A stretch of DNA of 64,000 nucleotides from Acidimicrobiia bacterium (GCA_012960315.1 DUBN01000072.1:1-64000), one strand, 5' to 3'; positions 34,890 through 43,897 are shown, counted from the stretch's first letter. Notes: generated by a model from the letters alone, not told the origin. Program-made: numbers and translations.

Positions 34890-36185
34890 TCAGTTCGCCG
34901 CCTGCTCAACGGAATGATATTCACCGTCGAAGCCAAGATACTCAGCTCCATCGTTGCGGTAGAAGGAAGCAGCCTTTGCTTGCTCTAGAACCGCCAGCAT
35001 TGACGGCGGTTGGCCACCCTCCTTGTAGATTCGATCGATCACCCGCTTTGGGTTCAGATGATCCAGCATCTCGAATGGGCCGTGTACCCAGTTAAACCCC
35101 CACCGGATCGCGTTATCGATGTTGACGACGTCATCAGCAATTTCGGGCACTAAGCCCGCTGCATATCTCAGGGTTCCACCAAAAACTTTCCAAGCTAGTT
35201 CTCCCGCTGGGGAATCTTCAAAGATCACCTCGCCAAGCTCTGCCGCGGCGCCTTCGTGTGCAACTGGTTGCGCATCGCGCCATGTTTCGTTGAGGAGGTC
35301 GAAGGTTTCTTTTCTACGGGTACCGTCATCTAGCTTGATCTGGCGAGAGAAACCCCCATCGGCTTTTCGGCCGAGCTGGCCGTTGTCATGCATCCGTTGT
35401 TCAGCCGGCGGAAATGCCGTGTAGGCATGCCCCGCATCCGCTTGAGGCAAGTTAGTTGCAAGGTTTTTCCCTACGAGTTCCATCACGTCGAGACCAATGA
35501 GATCAATCAGCCCGTAAAGCCCGGTGGGAGGAAGGCCTACAGGAGCCGCAAGAATCGCGTCTACCGTCTCTTGACTCATTCCTTCGACGAGGAAGGGTTT
35601 TGCGAGATGTAACCCTGACAGCATGAAGAAGCAGCCGATACGGTTGCCAATGAAATTGACGGTGTCTTTTGCGTGCACGACACCTTTGCCGAGGCGCTTG
35701 TCACCGAATTCGGCAAACGCGGCAATCACATCGTCATGGGTGTCTTCACCGGGCACAAGCTCGAATAGGCGCATCACCTTCACGGGGTTAAAGAAGTGCG
35801 TGATTGCGACGTCGGCACGAAACCGAGCGGTCATTCCTTCAGATATGTGTCGCAGGGGGATGCCCGAGGTGTTCGACGAAATAACCGAACCATCTTTTCG
35901 GATCGGTTCCAGCCGGTTAAAGAGTTCTCGTTTTACTGATAGGTCTTCTACGACAGCCTCACAAACCCAGTCGTAATCTGAAACTGCTTCCAGATCGGTC
36001 TCTACGGTGCCTGTTGTCACTAAATGCTGAGCGTCCTGGTCAATTTGTTGCAGAGCGGCCTCGACAGCATCTGCGTTCATGTCGAGCAGTAGGACGCGGC
36101 ATCCAGCAGCCGCGCTCGCTGCGGCGATGCCAGCACCCATGGTTCCGGCGCCGACTACAGCAACGGATTCAATTGATCGAGACAA
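34890..36185 (-). CDS. 3-hydroxyacyl-CoA dehydrogenase
   Basis: A 431-residue NAD enzyme with a Rossmann domain (VAVVGAGTMGAGIAAASAAAG) and two C-terminal HCDH domains; SSNTSGIP and ITHFFNPVKVMRLFELVPG hold the usual catalytic Ser/Asn and His region. It oxidises 3-hydroxyacyl-CoA in beta-oxidation. The start is TTG at 36185, chosen because GGAGG is 8 bases upstream and the protein begins right at the Rossmann fold; the longer frame to 36422 overlaps the acyl-CoA dehydrogenase gene. It follows that gene by 53 bases, giving a two-gene beta-oxidation unit. Confidence 0.92.
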   Translation of the reverse strand: MSRSIESVAVVGAGTMGAGIAAASAAAGCRVLLLDMNADAVEAALQQIDQDAQHLVTTGTVETDLEAVSDYDWVCEAVVEDLSVKRELFNRLEPIRKDGSVISSNTSGIPLRHISEGMTARFRADVAITHFFNPVKVMRLFELVPGEDTHDDVIAAFAEFGDKRLGKGVVHAKDTVNFIGNRIGCFFMLSGLHLAKPFLVEGMSQETVDAILAAPVGLPPTGLYGLIDLIGLDVMELVGKNLATNLPQADAGHAYTAFPPAEQRMHDNGQLGRKADGGFSRQIKLDDGTRRKETFDLLNETWRDAQPVAHEGAAAELGEVIFEDSPAGELAWKVFGGTLRYAAGLVPEIADDVVNIDNAIRWGFNWVHGPFEMLDHLNPKRVIDRIYKEGGQPPSMLAVLEQAKAASFYRNDGAEYLGFDGEYHSVEQAAN

Positions 36186-36193
36186 GATGTATT

Positions 36194-36198
36194 CCTCC
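36194..36198 (-). promoter_or_regulatory. ribosome binding site deciding the TTG start of the 3-hydroxyacyl-CoA dehydrogenase
   Basis: GGAGG lies 8 bases before TTG at 36183-36185. No ATG or GTG in the frame fits a ribosome binding site and domain start as well. Confidence 0.75.
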
Positions 36199-36238
36199 GA
36201 AAAGTCCGACTCAGCGGGCAACAAATTTCGTTTCAGCG

Positions 36239-37390
36239 TTATCGGCCCACAATTTGTCGTCCGATGATCTCTTTCATTATTTCCGTCGTGCCGCCATAGA
36301 TCGTCTGGACTCTCGCATCGGCATATGCTCGAGCAATCGGATACTCGTTCATGAATCCGTAGCCGCCAAACAGCTGAAGGCATCGTGTGATGGTCCGTAA
36401 CTGCATTTCGGTGCACCACCATTTAGCTTCAGCAGCGTCCTCCGCTGTCAACTCGCCCACATTGAGAGCTTCGATTTGACGGTCTATGAAAACCCATGCC
36501 ATATCAAGTTCGGTTTTCATCTCGGCGAGTTCAAACCGAGTGTTCTGGAACGATGAAATCTTTTGACCGAATGCCTCGCGATCAGTGACGTATTCGACTG
36601 TCCAATCGAACGCAGCCTGAGCCGAAGCTGTTCCCGTTATTGCGATAGACAGCCGTTCTTGTGGAAGGTTCTTCACGAGGCTCAAAAAGCCTGCTCCCTC
36701 TCCTCCTAAAACGTTTTCTTCTGGCACAAAGACGTCATCAAAGAATAACTCTGCGGTGTCTTGGCTCTTCATGCCTAACTTGTCGAGATTTCGTCCTCGT
36801 TCAAACCCTTCCATTCCTTCTTCAAGAACGACGAGAGAGATTCCTCTGTGCTTTTCTGAGGGGTCGGTTTTCACGGCCGTGATTATGAGGTCGCTGTTGA
36901 TGCCGTTGGTGATGAAAGTTTTGGAGCCGTTGACGACGTAGCCAGCTCCTTCGCGAATAGCTGTTGTTCCCATCGACGCTAGATCTGAACCAATTGCGGG
37001 TTCGGTCATAGCAATTGCGCTCATCAGGTCGCCGTTAACAAGACCCGGCATCCACCGATCTGCCTGTTCCTCGTTGCAGTAGTTCAGAAAATATGGCAGG
37101 CAAACATCGTTGTGCAACGTGATGCACATCCCCGAGCCGACCACTGCGGCTCGTTGAATTTCTTCATTAATGATCGAGTTATACCGAAAGTCTTCAACCC
37201 CACCTCCGCCATAGGACTCGGGGGCTGCCATACCAAGGAATCCAAGCGAACCCGCCTTTCGAAACATTCCTTTGTCGACTTTTCCGTCATGCTCCCATTT
37301 CTCGTGGTTGGGGACGATCTCCTTCTCCACAAACGCTCGAACGGAGTCGCGGAACATGTCGTGTTCTTCATTAAAGATGACGCGGCGCAT
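36239..37390 (-). CDS. acyl-CoA dehydrogenase
   Basis: A 383-residue FAD-dependent dehydrogenase of normal length. AIAMTEPAIGSDLASMGTTAI and DREAFGQKISSFQNTRFELAEM are family signatures, and the C-terminus reads IYGGTTEIMKEIIGRQIVGR. The position of the usual YEGT glutamate is Gly, as in isovaleryl-CoA-type enzymes; the Glu in PQERLSIAI is then the likely base (inference). The start at 37390 is preferred to 37462, which would run into the divergent thioesterase gene. It precedes the 3-hydroxyacyl-CoA dehydrogenase. Confidence 0.92.
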   Translation of the reverse strand: MRRVIFNEEHDMFRDSVRAFVEKEIVPNHEKWEHDGKVDKGMFRKAGSLGFLGMAAPESYGGGGVEDFRYNSIINEEIQRAAVVGSGMCITLHNDVCLPYFLNYCNEEQADRWMPGLVNGDLMSAIAMTEPAIGSDLASMGTTAIREGAGYVVNGSKTFITNGINSDLIITAVKTDPSEKHRGISLVVLEEGMEGFERGRNLDKLGMKSQDTAELFFDDVFVPEENVLGGEGAGFLSLVKNLPQERLSIAITGTASAQAAFDWTVEYVTDREAFGQKISSFQNTRFELAEMKTELDMAWVFIDRQIEALNVGELTAEDAAEAKWWCTEMQLRTITRCLQLFGGYGFMNEYPIARAYADARVQTIYGGTTEIMKEIIGRQIVGR

Positions 37391-37454
37391 GCCGTGACCG
37401 TACCGGGTCAAGGTGCCCGCCTGCGAGACGAGTTGGCACGGTAGCGTGCGAGAC

Positions 37455-38114
37455 ATGAGCACCTGGGATGCAGTGAGTCGAGCCGCCAGTGCGATGCGCC
37501 GCTTAAATCGTGCACTTTCGGGCCGTCAACTCCCTGACGAAGCTCTCGATAAAATCACCGGCACTATCCACGATCTTGAGGATCGCTTTAGTGCCGGCAC
37601 CGATAGAAGCAAGCTCGACGACATGCTGACTCGCCCTCACCTCGCTGCGATTTATGCCGGCCAGTACACACCGCTTGACCTTGAAGTTGGCGAAGAGATC
37701 GAATTTGACCCTTTTTCCATTGCGGGCGGTGAGTTTCATCCGGCGTCAATCGGGTTGAAGTTCATCAAGGAATCGGCTGAAAGTGTTGTCAGCACAGGCG
37801 CAATTGATCCGATGTTCGCAGGGCCTCCTGAGCGCGTTCACGGCGGCGTTCAGGCGCTTATCATCGATGAGGTAATGGGTGCTCTCAATCGTATGCGGGG
37901 CCGCCAGGCTTACACTGCCTCCCTTCATGTTGACTATCGGGGTCCCGCACCTTTAGGCGTGGCTCTGACATTTCGTGCCTGGGTCGATCAGACTGATGGT
38001 AGGAAAATTTATTTGAAAGGGTCAGGAGATGGCCCTGAAGGTCGCTTCATGGAGGCAGAAGGCTTATTCATCCAACGCGAAGATCAACCCGACGGATCCC
38101 TCCCGAGTCCGTAA
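37455..38114 (+). CDS. PaaI-like hotdog-fold thioesterase
   Basis: A 219-residue protein whose C-terminal 110 residues form a hotdog domain: ERVHGGVQALIIDEVMGALNRMRG matches the PaaI/YdiI acyl-CoA thioesterase core, with the Asp of IDEVMG at the usual catalytic-helix position. The N-terminal 100 residues are an extra helical region. It probably hydrolyses acyl-CoAs. It is divergent from the acyl-CoA dehydrogenase (64-base gap), which suits shared regulation of fatty acid degradation. Confidence 0.83.
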   Translation: MSTWDAVSRAASAMRRLNRALSGRQLPDEALDKITGTIHDLEDRFSAGTDRSKLDDMLTRPHLAAIYAGQYTPLDLEVGEEIEFDPFSIAGGEFHPASIGLKFIKESAESVVSTGAIDPMFAGPPERVHGGVQALIIDEVMGALNRMRGRQAYTASLHVDYRGPAPLGVALTFRAWVDQTDGRKIYLKGSGDGPEGRFMEAEGLFIQREDQPDGSLPSP

Positions 38115-38126
38115 CGCGGCCTGAGT

Positions 38127-38140
38127 GGACCCTAGGGTCC
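38127..38140. terminator. perfect palindrome between convergent thioesterase and lysS genes
   Basis: GGACCCTAGGGTCC is a perfect 14-base palindrome just between the two stop codons, flanked further out by CTGA and TCAG. It could form a hairpin in either transcript. No T tract follows, so a terminator role is tentative. Confidence 0.38.
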
Positions 38141-39544
38141 CTAGCGTTCAGGGCGAAGAGTTGGGAACAGCACAACGTCGCGGATGCTTGTCGCACCAGT
38201 CAGCAACATCGCTAAACGGTCCATGCCGATACCTAAACCTCCTGTAGGGGGAAGCCCGTATTCCAAAGCACGCAGATAATCCTCGTCGACCATCATCGCT
38301 TCGGCGTCACCCCCAGCATTTTGAGCGGCCTGATCTTCAAACCGGGAACGTTGCTGATCGGGGTCGACGAGCTCACTAAACGCATTGCAGAGTTCGCGTC
38401 CGGCCAGAATCGCCTCAAAACGTTCTGTCATACCTGGTTTGTTTCGGTGCTCTCTCGCTAGAGGCGAAACTTCGGCTGGGTATTCCGTCACATATACGGG
38501 ACCCCAAAGAGCGCTCTCGGTCGTTTTCTCATAGATCTCCAAAATGAGTTTGCCTGACCCAAACGAATCTTTAAACGGCACGCCGTGCTCCACTGCAACA
38601 GCTCGGAGTTCGTCAATCGACATCTCGAGCGACAAGGTCACTCCAATCGACTCTTCTATTAGTTCAATCATCGTCGCTCGCCGCCATGGTCGAGCAACGT
38701 CAAGTTCGCGGTCACCAACCATTAGCACCGTCGAACCGGTGAGCTCAAGAGCAAGATGTTCTACGAGTTCCTCCACGAGATTCATGATGTCGTCGTAATC
38801 GGCGTACGCCTGATATAGCTCAAGCATAGTGAACTCTGGGTTGTGACGAGTCGAGAGTCCTTCGTTGCGGAATACTCGGCCGATCTCGAACACTTTGTCG
38901 AATCCTGCGACCGTTAATCGTTTGAGGTACAACTCAGGCGCGACTCTTAGGTACAGATCAAGGTCTAGGGCATTGTGGTGGGTAGTGAATGGTTGAGCAT
39001 TCGCTCCACCCGGTATCGGATGAAAAATGGGGGTTTCTACTTCAATGAAGCCTCGGTGCTCCATAAAAGATCGCGTAAGCGACATCATCCGACTTCTCAT
39101 GAGAAAAGTCTGTCTCGCTTCTGGAGTGACCCACAGATCTACGTAGCGTTGTCGGTATCGGGTATCTACATCGGTGATGCCATGCCATTTGTCGGGGAAC
39201 GGGCGGCGGGCTTCGGCCAGAAGAACCCAAGAATCTACTCTTACGCTGAGTTCTCCGCGTCGGGTGGTCATAACGACGCCCGTTACTCCAACCCAGTCAC
39301 CGAGATTGAGATCGCAAAACTTGTCAAACTCTGGTGTGGTCTTTGAAGGGGCAAAGAGTTGAATTCGACCGGAACCGTCGTCCAGGGTGGCGAAGGCGAG
39401 CTTGCCTTGAACCCGGCGCAGCATTAGCCGTCCCGCAATAGTGACCACATTGTCAGTTTCTTGACCCGCTTCAAGGTCGGCGTGGTGTGCGATCAGTTCC
39501 TCAACTCGGCTGTCAGTCACGAATCGGTAGGGAATTTCGGCCAT
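38141..39544 (-). CDS. lysS: lysyl-tRNA synthetase, class II
   Basis: A 467-residue enzyme. An N-terminal OB-fold anticodon domain (GRLMLRRVQGKLAFATLDDG) is followed by the class II core: motif 2 FEIGRVFRNEGLSTRHNPEFTMLE and motif 3 GGLGIGMDRLAMLL. It charges tRNA-Lys. GGAG lies five bases before the ATG. A 201-base gap to folK upstream includes inverted repeats. Confidence 0.96.
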   Translation of the reverse strand: MAEIPYRFVTDSRVEELIAHHADLEAGQETDNVVTIAGRLMLRRVQGKLAFATLDDGSGRIQLFAPSKTTPEFDKFCDLNLGDWVGVTGVVMTTRRGELSVRVDSWVLLAEARRPFPDKWHGITDVDTRYRQRYVDLWVTPEARQTFLMRSRMMSLTRSFMEHRGFIEVETPIFHPIPGGANAQPFTTHHNALDLDLYLRVAPELYLKRLTVAGFDKVFEIGRVFRNEGLSTRHNPEFTMLELYQAYADYDDIMNLVEELVEHLALELTGSTVLMVGDRELDVARPWRRATMIELIEESIGVTLSLEMSIDELRAVAVEHGVPFKDSFGSGKLILEIYEKTTESALWGPVYVTEYPAEVSPLAREHRNKPGMTERFEAILAGRELCNAFSELVDPDQQRSRFEDQAAQNAGGDAEAMMVDEDYLRALEYGLPPTGGLGIGMDRLAMLLTGATSIRDVVLFPTLRPER

Positions 39545-39745
39545 GTCTCCTCAATGACGCTCAGTTTCGTTGGCTTCGCACTCAACTCCGCGCAATAACC
39601 ATGACTCATGGTGCTTCATTAATCGCTCTAGTGGTGCGATCAATTGTGAAATAAGCATCCTTCGTCTTAAAAGTTTGGCGTCTGGTTGGTTCCACCTTCG
39701 CCTTTTGGGGATAGCGACGTCACTTTCTGCTTTGGATGCTGAGAT

Positions 39746-40216
39746 TTAGCAGCAAAGCAGGTCGCCGACCTGCACGATCACCTGGTCTGTAACTGTTTCT
39801 CGCCACAGTGGGGGCACTAACTCGGGCGCTAAGTCGGCTAGTGGGAAGAGGACGAAGGCTCTTTCGTTCATTCGCGGATGCGGAATCGTTAATTCTGGGT
39901 CGTTGAGTTCTAGGTCGCCGTACAGCAGAACATCAACGTCGAGGGTCCGCGGGCCCCAACGTTCTTTGCGGACACGTCCGGCCGATGTCTCAAGTTGTTG
40001 GCAAATGGTGAGAAGGTCGTAGGGGCTTACGGAGGTCTGAATTTCAACCACCATGTTGAGAAATGCCCCTTGGGACGGCCCACCAATTGGCGCTGTTTCA
40101 TATAGCCCTGAGACAGCGTGCTTGTCGGGGATGTCTCGCACTGCTCTCGTCAAGATTTCTCTACGGTCACCTAGGTTGGATCCCAGACCTATAAAACTTC
40201 TTACGGTTTGGGACAT
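39746..40216 (-). CDS. folK: 2-amino-4-hydroxy-6-hydroxymethyldihydropteridine pyrophosphokinase
   Basis: A 156-residue HPPK. GLGSNLGDRREIL at the N-terminus and RWGPRTLDVDVLLYGDLELNDPELTIPHPRMNERAFVLFPLADLAP are its signatures, the latter binding ATP and two magnesium ions. It makes the pterin pyrophosphate for dihydropteroate synthase in folate synthesis. It follows folB by 7 bases. Confidence 0.95.
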   Translation of the reverse strand: MSQTVRSFIGLGSNLGDRREILTRAVRDIPDKHAVSGLYETAPIGGPSQGAFLNMVVEIQTSVSPYDLLTICQQLETSAGRVRKERWGPRTLDVDVLLYGDLELNDPELTIPHPRMNERAFVLFPLADLAPELVPPLWRETVTDQVIVQVGDLLCC

Positions 40217-40223
40217 TTCGCCC

Positions 40224-40607
40224 TCATGTTCGTTGACGGTGACGGGTCACTCGAACAGCGCTGAAATTTAGGTCCGATGGCACCGGCGGGCGAATCTTCT
40301 TAACGGTCACTTCCACCGTTGAGACACCATCAAGTTCGAGCAGACGTTCTGCTACGAGTTGCGCTAGGCGTTCGAGGAGTTGGACCTTCGCCTCGAGGCA
40401 TATTTCTTCAATCGTTTGAGCCACCGATCCATAATCAACCGTGTCTTGTAAGTCGTCGGAATCACCGGCTGCTGACAGGTCGGAGTAGATATCGATATCG
40501 AGTTCCAACGGCTGAGCTCGCTCGCGTTCTTCTGGCAGGACACCCACGACGCACACGACGCGCAGGCCGCGTAGTTGGATGCAATCACTATTGCTCGGTT
40601 GTGTCAC
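40224..40607 (-). CDS. folB: dihydroneopterin aldolase
   Basis: A 127-residue FolB. IQLRGLRVVCVVGVLPEERERAQPLELDIDIYSDL is the family start with the pterin-binding Glu; DTVDYGSVAQTI and LLERLAQLVAERLL follow. It converts dihydroneopterin to the hydroxymethyl pterin used by FolK. It is directly followed by folK, and preceded by the phosphatase-like gene with a 2-base gap. Confidence 0.95.
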   Translation of the reverse strand: MTQPSNSDCIQLRGLRVVCVVGVLPEERERAQPLELDIDIYSDLSAAGDSDDLQDTVDYGSVAQTIEEICLEAKVQLLERLAQLVAERLLELDGVSTVEVTVKKIRPPVPSDLNFSAVRVTRHRQRT

Positions 40608-40609
40608 TG

Positions 40610-41125
40610 CTATGTGGTCTCCTGTTCAGGTTCCATACCGATCGCTATTTCAACTAGTTCCCGACCGTGCGGTCCTAGTCGTTGCTGGAAGATACGTTCG
40701 GCTATCGCTGTGACTTGGGGTCCGGTGGGAACAAGACCAGCCCACAACAAGTAAGCCGCCATCAACCCACACACGCGTTCTCCAACTAGTTCCTTGTGAA
40801 CGACAACTTTTTGGCCGGCCGATATAGCGCTGCGGATCTCGGTAAAGATGGCTTCCATGAATTGAGCAAGCTGGTCATGTGCAGGCCAGGGCCGATGCCT
40901 GAATGGCATGCCAAGTTCTTCATAATTGTGGAGGTTGTGTGATCCCGCAATGAGTGAATAGAGGACGTCGAATTCGTTTTGGCGAATCCAAATGATTTCT
41001 TCTTGGCGGCGAACACGCCGGTGGTGTTCGCCATAGCCCCCTGGACGCTCACAGATAGCGAGGGAGTCCTTGATCACCCAGACAAAGTTTTTGGGCTCAA
41101 TACCTTCTGCCCATTTTGCCTTCAC
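40610..41125 (-). CDS. dual-specificity-phosphatase-fold protein without catalytic cysteine
   Basis: A 171-residue protein with the look of a tyrosine/dual-specificity phosphatase: NFVWVIKDSLAICERPGG, then FDVLYSLIAGSHN, then KVVVHKELVGERVCGLMAAYLLW. In active enzymes the last block is H-C-x5-R; here it is H110-K111-x5-R117, so the nucleophilic Cys is Lys (AAG at 40793-40795). It could be a pseudophosphatase that binds a ligand or partner. It sits two bases before folB, which suggests an unknown link to folate synthesis. I cannot name a function. Confidence 0.72.
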   Translation of the reverse strand: MKAKWAEGIEPKNFVWVIKDSLAICERPGGYGEHHRRVRRQEEIIWIRQNEFDVLYSLIAGSHNLHNYEELGMPFRHRPWPAHDQLAQFMEAIFTEIRSAISAGQKVVVHKELVGERVCGLMAAYLLWAGLVPTGPQVTAIAERIFQQRLGPHGRELVEIAIGMEPEQETT

Positions 41126-41138
41126 GGTCGCCTATTCC

Positions 41139-41211
41139 GCATGCGTTAAGAAACGCTGATGCGAAGCAGATGTTACTTGTCAGATATCGGAGAGGCCACT
41201 GGCACTGTGGC
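41139..41211 (-). repeat. two short hairpins between hpt and the phosphatase-fold gene
   Basis: GCGTT-AAGA-AACGC with outer GCAT/ATGC arms at 41139-41162, and GCCAC-TGGCACT-GTGGC at 41195-41211. They may end hpt transcription. No T tract follows either. Confidence 0.3.
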
Positions 41212-41216
41212 GATGT

Positions 41217-41780
41217 TCAGGAGTTAGCTGATCTGTCGTACGCCCAAATATCGCGAAGGTTCCGGTAACGCTGGCCTACATCGAGTCCATATCCCACGAC
41301 CCACACCTGGGGAAGTCGAAATCCTGCGTATTTGACAAGGCCATCTAGGTCGGCCTGCTGCTCCTCTCGGACCAAAAGAGAGCAGAATTCCAAACTTGCC
41401 GGGTTCCTCGCTAAAAGGGTTTTTCTGAGGTATCGCAAAGTTAAACCGCTATCAACGATGTCTTCCACGATGATCACATCTCGGCCTTCGATGTCATCAT
41501 CGAGGTCCTTTATGATTCGAACCACGCCACTAGTGCGGGTAGAGCTTCCGTAGGAGGACACCGCCATGAAGTCGAGTTCGACGGGAAGGTCGATGGCACG
41601 GGCGAGGTCAGTGGTAAAGATGGCCCCGCCTTTAAGTACACCGATCAGCAAGGGGATTCGTCCGGCGTAGTCGTTCGCGATCTCTTGACCCAGTTGCTGG
41701 ACCCGAGCGCTGATTTCGGCGTGGCTTACAAGAATTTCGCTGAGGGCGGGGTCGGGGTGTAAGGCGCTCTGATCCGTCAC
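41217..41780 (-). CDS. hpt: hypoxanthine phosphoribosyltransferase
   Basis: A 187-residue purine salvage enzyme. VIIVEDIVDSGLTLRYLRKTL is the PRPP-binding motif, LIGVLKGGAIFTTDLARAI and MAVSSYGSSTRTSGVVRI flank the purine site. It makes IMP or GMP from bases. The start is GTG. It follows tilS with an 11-base gap, the classic tilS-hpt order. Confidence 0.96.
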   Translation of the reverse strand: MTDQSALHPDPALSEILVSHAEISARVQQLGQEIANDYAGRIPLLIGVLKGGAIFTTDLARAIDLPVELDFMAVSSYGSSTRTSGVVRIIKDLDDDIEGRDVIIVEDIVDSGLTLRYLRKTLLARNPASLEFCSLLVREEQQADLDGLVKYAGFRLPQVWVVGYGLDVGQRYRNLRDIWAYDRSANS

Positions 41781-41791
41781 AAGGTCGGAAC

Positions 41792-42688
41792 CTAGCCGGT
41801 ATCTCGAACTTTGCTACGCCCTTTAGGCAAGGTTTCGATTCTTAAGGTGCCACCGGTTCGTCGTACAGACCGACCGCCGTTTAACTCGGTGCCGAGAATC
41901 TCTCCCCGAGCGACTTCAAGAACTCGCTCAACGGAGGCAAAGTCGGGAGGGTGTTCATCTCGGAGCCACCTTCGGATTGCGCGGCGGGCCAATGGAAGTG
42001 GCGCTGCTATCAGGGAAGCGGCGTCCGTGGGGTCAATCTCTTCTGCAAGTTCGTCAAGCAAGTCGCGGTCGTTTTCTGCAACTTTCCCGGCGCGAGTCAG
42101 CAACGGAACCACGTCTCGGTCGGTGATCTCATTTAGGAGGGGTATGACTTCGTTCCGAACTCGATTTCGTCGAAATCGCGGATCGGCGTTGGTCGGATCA
42201 TTCACGGGCTCCCAACCGAACAGGTCGCATATTCGTTCGGTATCTGCGCGTCGAAGAGAGAGAAGTGGGTGGTGTTTTGGCCGCATACCGGCGGACGCAT
42301 CAAGACCTCCTCCTCGAAGGAGGTGCAGCAAGATCGTTTCCGCTTGGTCGTCAGCTGTGTGTCCGGTGAGAATCGTTTGAGGTAGCGCTGCAAATCGTGC
42401 TGATCGGGCGCGAGCTTCAAAGTTAGGTCCATCTTTCAGCTCGAGGGTCAGGGCTTCGAACCCCGCGTTAACTCGGTCGGAAAGCTCTGACACTCGGTCG
42501 CGTTCCGCTGAACCGTTTGGTCGGACCCCATGGTCAACGTGATACGCGATGACCCGCGATCCGGTCAATGAGGCAAGAATCAAAAGAGCTGAGGAATCCG
42601 CACCACCGGAGACAGCGCAATGCAGTATGCCGCTAGAGGGGAAGGTGCAATCTTGGAGGAATGCATCGATCTGATCGAGATCTGCCAT
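41792..42688 (-). CDS. tilS: tRNA(Ile)-lysidine synthase
   Basis: A 298-residue PP-loop ATPase that modifies the CAU anticodon of tRNA-Ile2. The PP-loop is AVSGGADSSALLILA near residue 25, and AYHVDHGVRPNG and TGHTADDQAETILLHLLRGGG are diagnostic. The shorter form lacks the C-terminal domains of the E. coli enzyme, as in other actinobacteria. It lies between the DUF2342 protease and hpt. Confidence 0.94.
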   Translation of the reverse strand: MADLDQIDAFLQDCTFPSSGILHCAVSGGADSSALLILASLTGSRVIAYHVDHGVRPNGSAERDRVSELSDRVNAGFEALTLELKDGPNFEARARSARFAALPQTILTGHTADDQAETILLHLLRGGGLDASAGMRPKHHPLLSLRRADTERICDLFGWEPVNDPTNADPRFRRNRVRNEVIPLLNEITDRDVVPLLTRAGKVAENDRDLLDELAEEIDPTDAASLIAAPLPLARRAIRRWLRDEHPPDFASVERVLEVARGEILGTELNGGRSVRRTGGTLRIETLPKGRSKVRDTG

Positions 42689-42701
42689 GTGAGAACCTCA
42701 G

Positions 42702-43754
42702 TTACGTGGCTGGCACTCGTTGCATCCATGCGGATGGGTCTCGGATCTCGACCATTGATGGCAGGTGATCTGGGTCACGCCAAATGACATCCACGGCGCG
42801 GCGACCGCGTTGCGACTCGATAGCTGCGATGAAGTCCTCTCCCGCTTGGTATTGCGCCAGCTTGGCTTCTATCCCCATAAATTTTTGCATGATCCGCGCC
42901 ATGCCTGTTGCCCCATTTCGTCGTTCGTGCATCACTCGGTGAAAACGCGAGGCGTGAGGTACGTGACCTGTCGCTGCGCGAGACATGGTGACATCACCGT
43001 GGCCTTCAACCAGGCTCATCATGCCGCCAACGGAATCCAACAGTTCTCGCTGACGCTCATTTGCGAATAGCTGGGCGACTCCGCCATCAGCCATCGGGTC
43101 TTGCCCCGCGCGACGTAACTTTATGAAATCTTGCAATCCTTGTTTAATTCGGTCAGGGTCCGGTTCGACTTCATCAAGCATTTCGTTTACCAGTTCTAAG
43201 AACCGGGGACGCAACCACGGCACTCCCGTGAATTGTGACCGGTGCGTTAACTCGTGCAATGCCAGCCAGAGCCTAAACTGTTTGGGCTCAAAGGCGAATT
43301 TTTTTTCAGTTGAAATGATATTTGGGCCGACGTAGTACACGAGGTCTTGTTCATCTCGATCTTCATCTTCGGCAAGTAACAGGTCGTACTGGCCTAGCAC
43401 GCGTCGAGACATCCAACCCAGGACCGCTCCTAATTCGGCCGCAGCGATTTTGCTAGTGATTTTGCTAGCAACGTTTGTTTCACCGGACTCAGCCAAGACT
43501 GGACGTAGCAGTCGGCGAAAAGCCCGGATGTTTGCATCGATCCATCCGGCGCGGTCAATCACCTGAGCGCGTGCGGAACCTTCACTGGAAACAAGGCCAG
43601 TTTCTGCCGCGACCAACTCTTCTGCCAGAGGGGTGAAACGGGCAAAATCTTCGTGCAATGAGCTCCCTAAATATGAACGCGACAATGGTTCGTCGCCCGC
43701 GACCCGGACCGCAACCCGGCGGGCTAACGCCCAGTCGACGGGCCCGTCCGTCAT
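42702..43754 (-). CDS. DUF2342 putative zinc metalloprotease
   Basis: A 350-residue actinobacterial protein once linked to F420 biosynthesis by phyletic pattern. LWLALHELTHRSQFTGVPWLR contains an HExxH zinc motif (HELTH), with a following NEMLDEVEPDPD helix that may hold the third ligand. VEGHGDVTM is also typical. No signal peptide is visible, so it should be cytoplasmic. The substrate is unknown. Its neighbour tilS is a usual one in actinobacteria. Confidence 0.85.
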   Translation of the reverse strand: MTDGPVDWALARRVAVRVAGDEPLSRSYLGSSLHEDFARFTPLAEELVAAETGLVSSEGSARAQVIDRAGWIDANIRAFRRLLRPVLAESGETNVASKITSKIAAAELGAVLGWMSRRVLGQYDLLLAEDEDRDEQDLVYYVGPNIISTEKKFAFEPKQFRLWLALHELTHRSQFTGVPWLRPRFLELVNEMLDEVEPDPDRIKQGLQDFIKLRRAGQDPMADGGVAQLFANERQRELLDSVGGMMSLVEGHGDVTMSRAATGHVPHASRFHRVMHERRNGATGMARIMQKFMGIEAKLAQYQAGEDFIAAIESQRGRRAVDVIWRDPDHLPSMVEIRDPSAWMQRVPAT

Positions 43755-43762
43755 TGTTGAAC

Positions 43763-43897
43763 TCAGCGCTTGGGATATCGGGGGGCTACAACTTTGACGA
43801 TGTACCCCGCGACGAGTTGAAGGACTCCAAGCACGGTGCCTATAGCAAGGGGCACAGCGAGCCAGAAATGCCAGACTTGAGCAGCAAGTGCGTTCAT
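43763..43897 (-). CDS. small single-span membrane protein
   Basis: A 44-residue protein, MNALAAQVWHFWLAVPLAIG onward, with one membrane helix and a basic end (PRYPKR). It begins at 43897; the longer frame to 43987 has no similarity upstream. It precedes the DUF2342 gene by 8 bases, so it is probably co-expressed. Function unknown. Confidence 0.6.
   Translation of the reverse strand: MNALAAQVWHFWLAVPLAIGTVLGVLQLVAGYIVKVVAPRYPKR

Noticed and set aside
39545-39745. T-box-like AAGGTGGAACC on the minus strand before lysS
   Set aside because: Only part of the T-box consensus matches, and no specifier stem or antiterminator/terminator pair follows. Probably chance.
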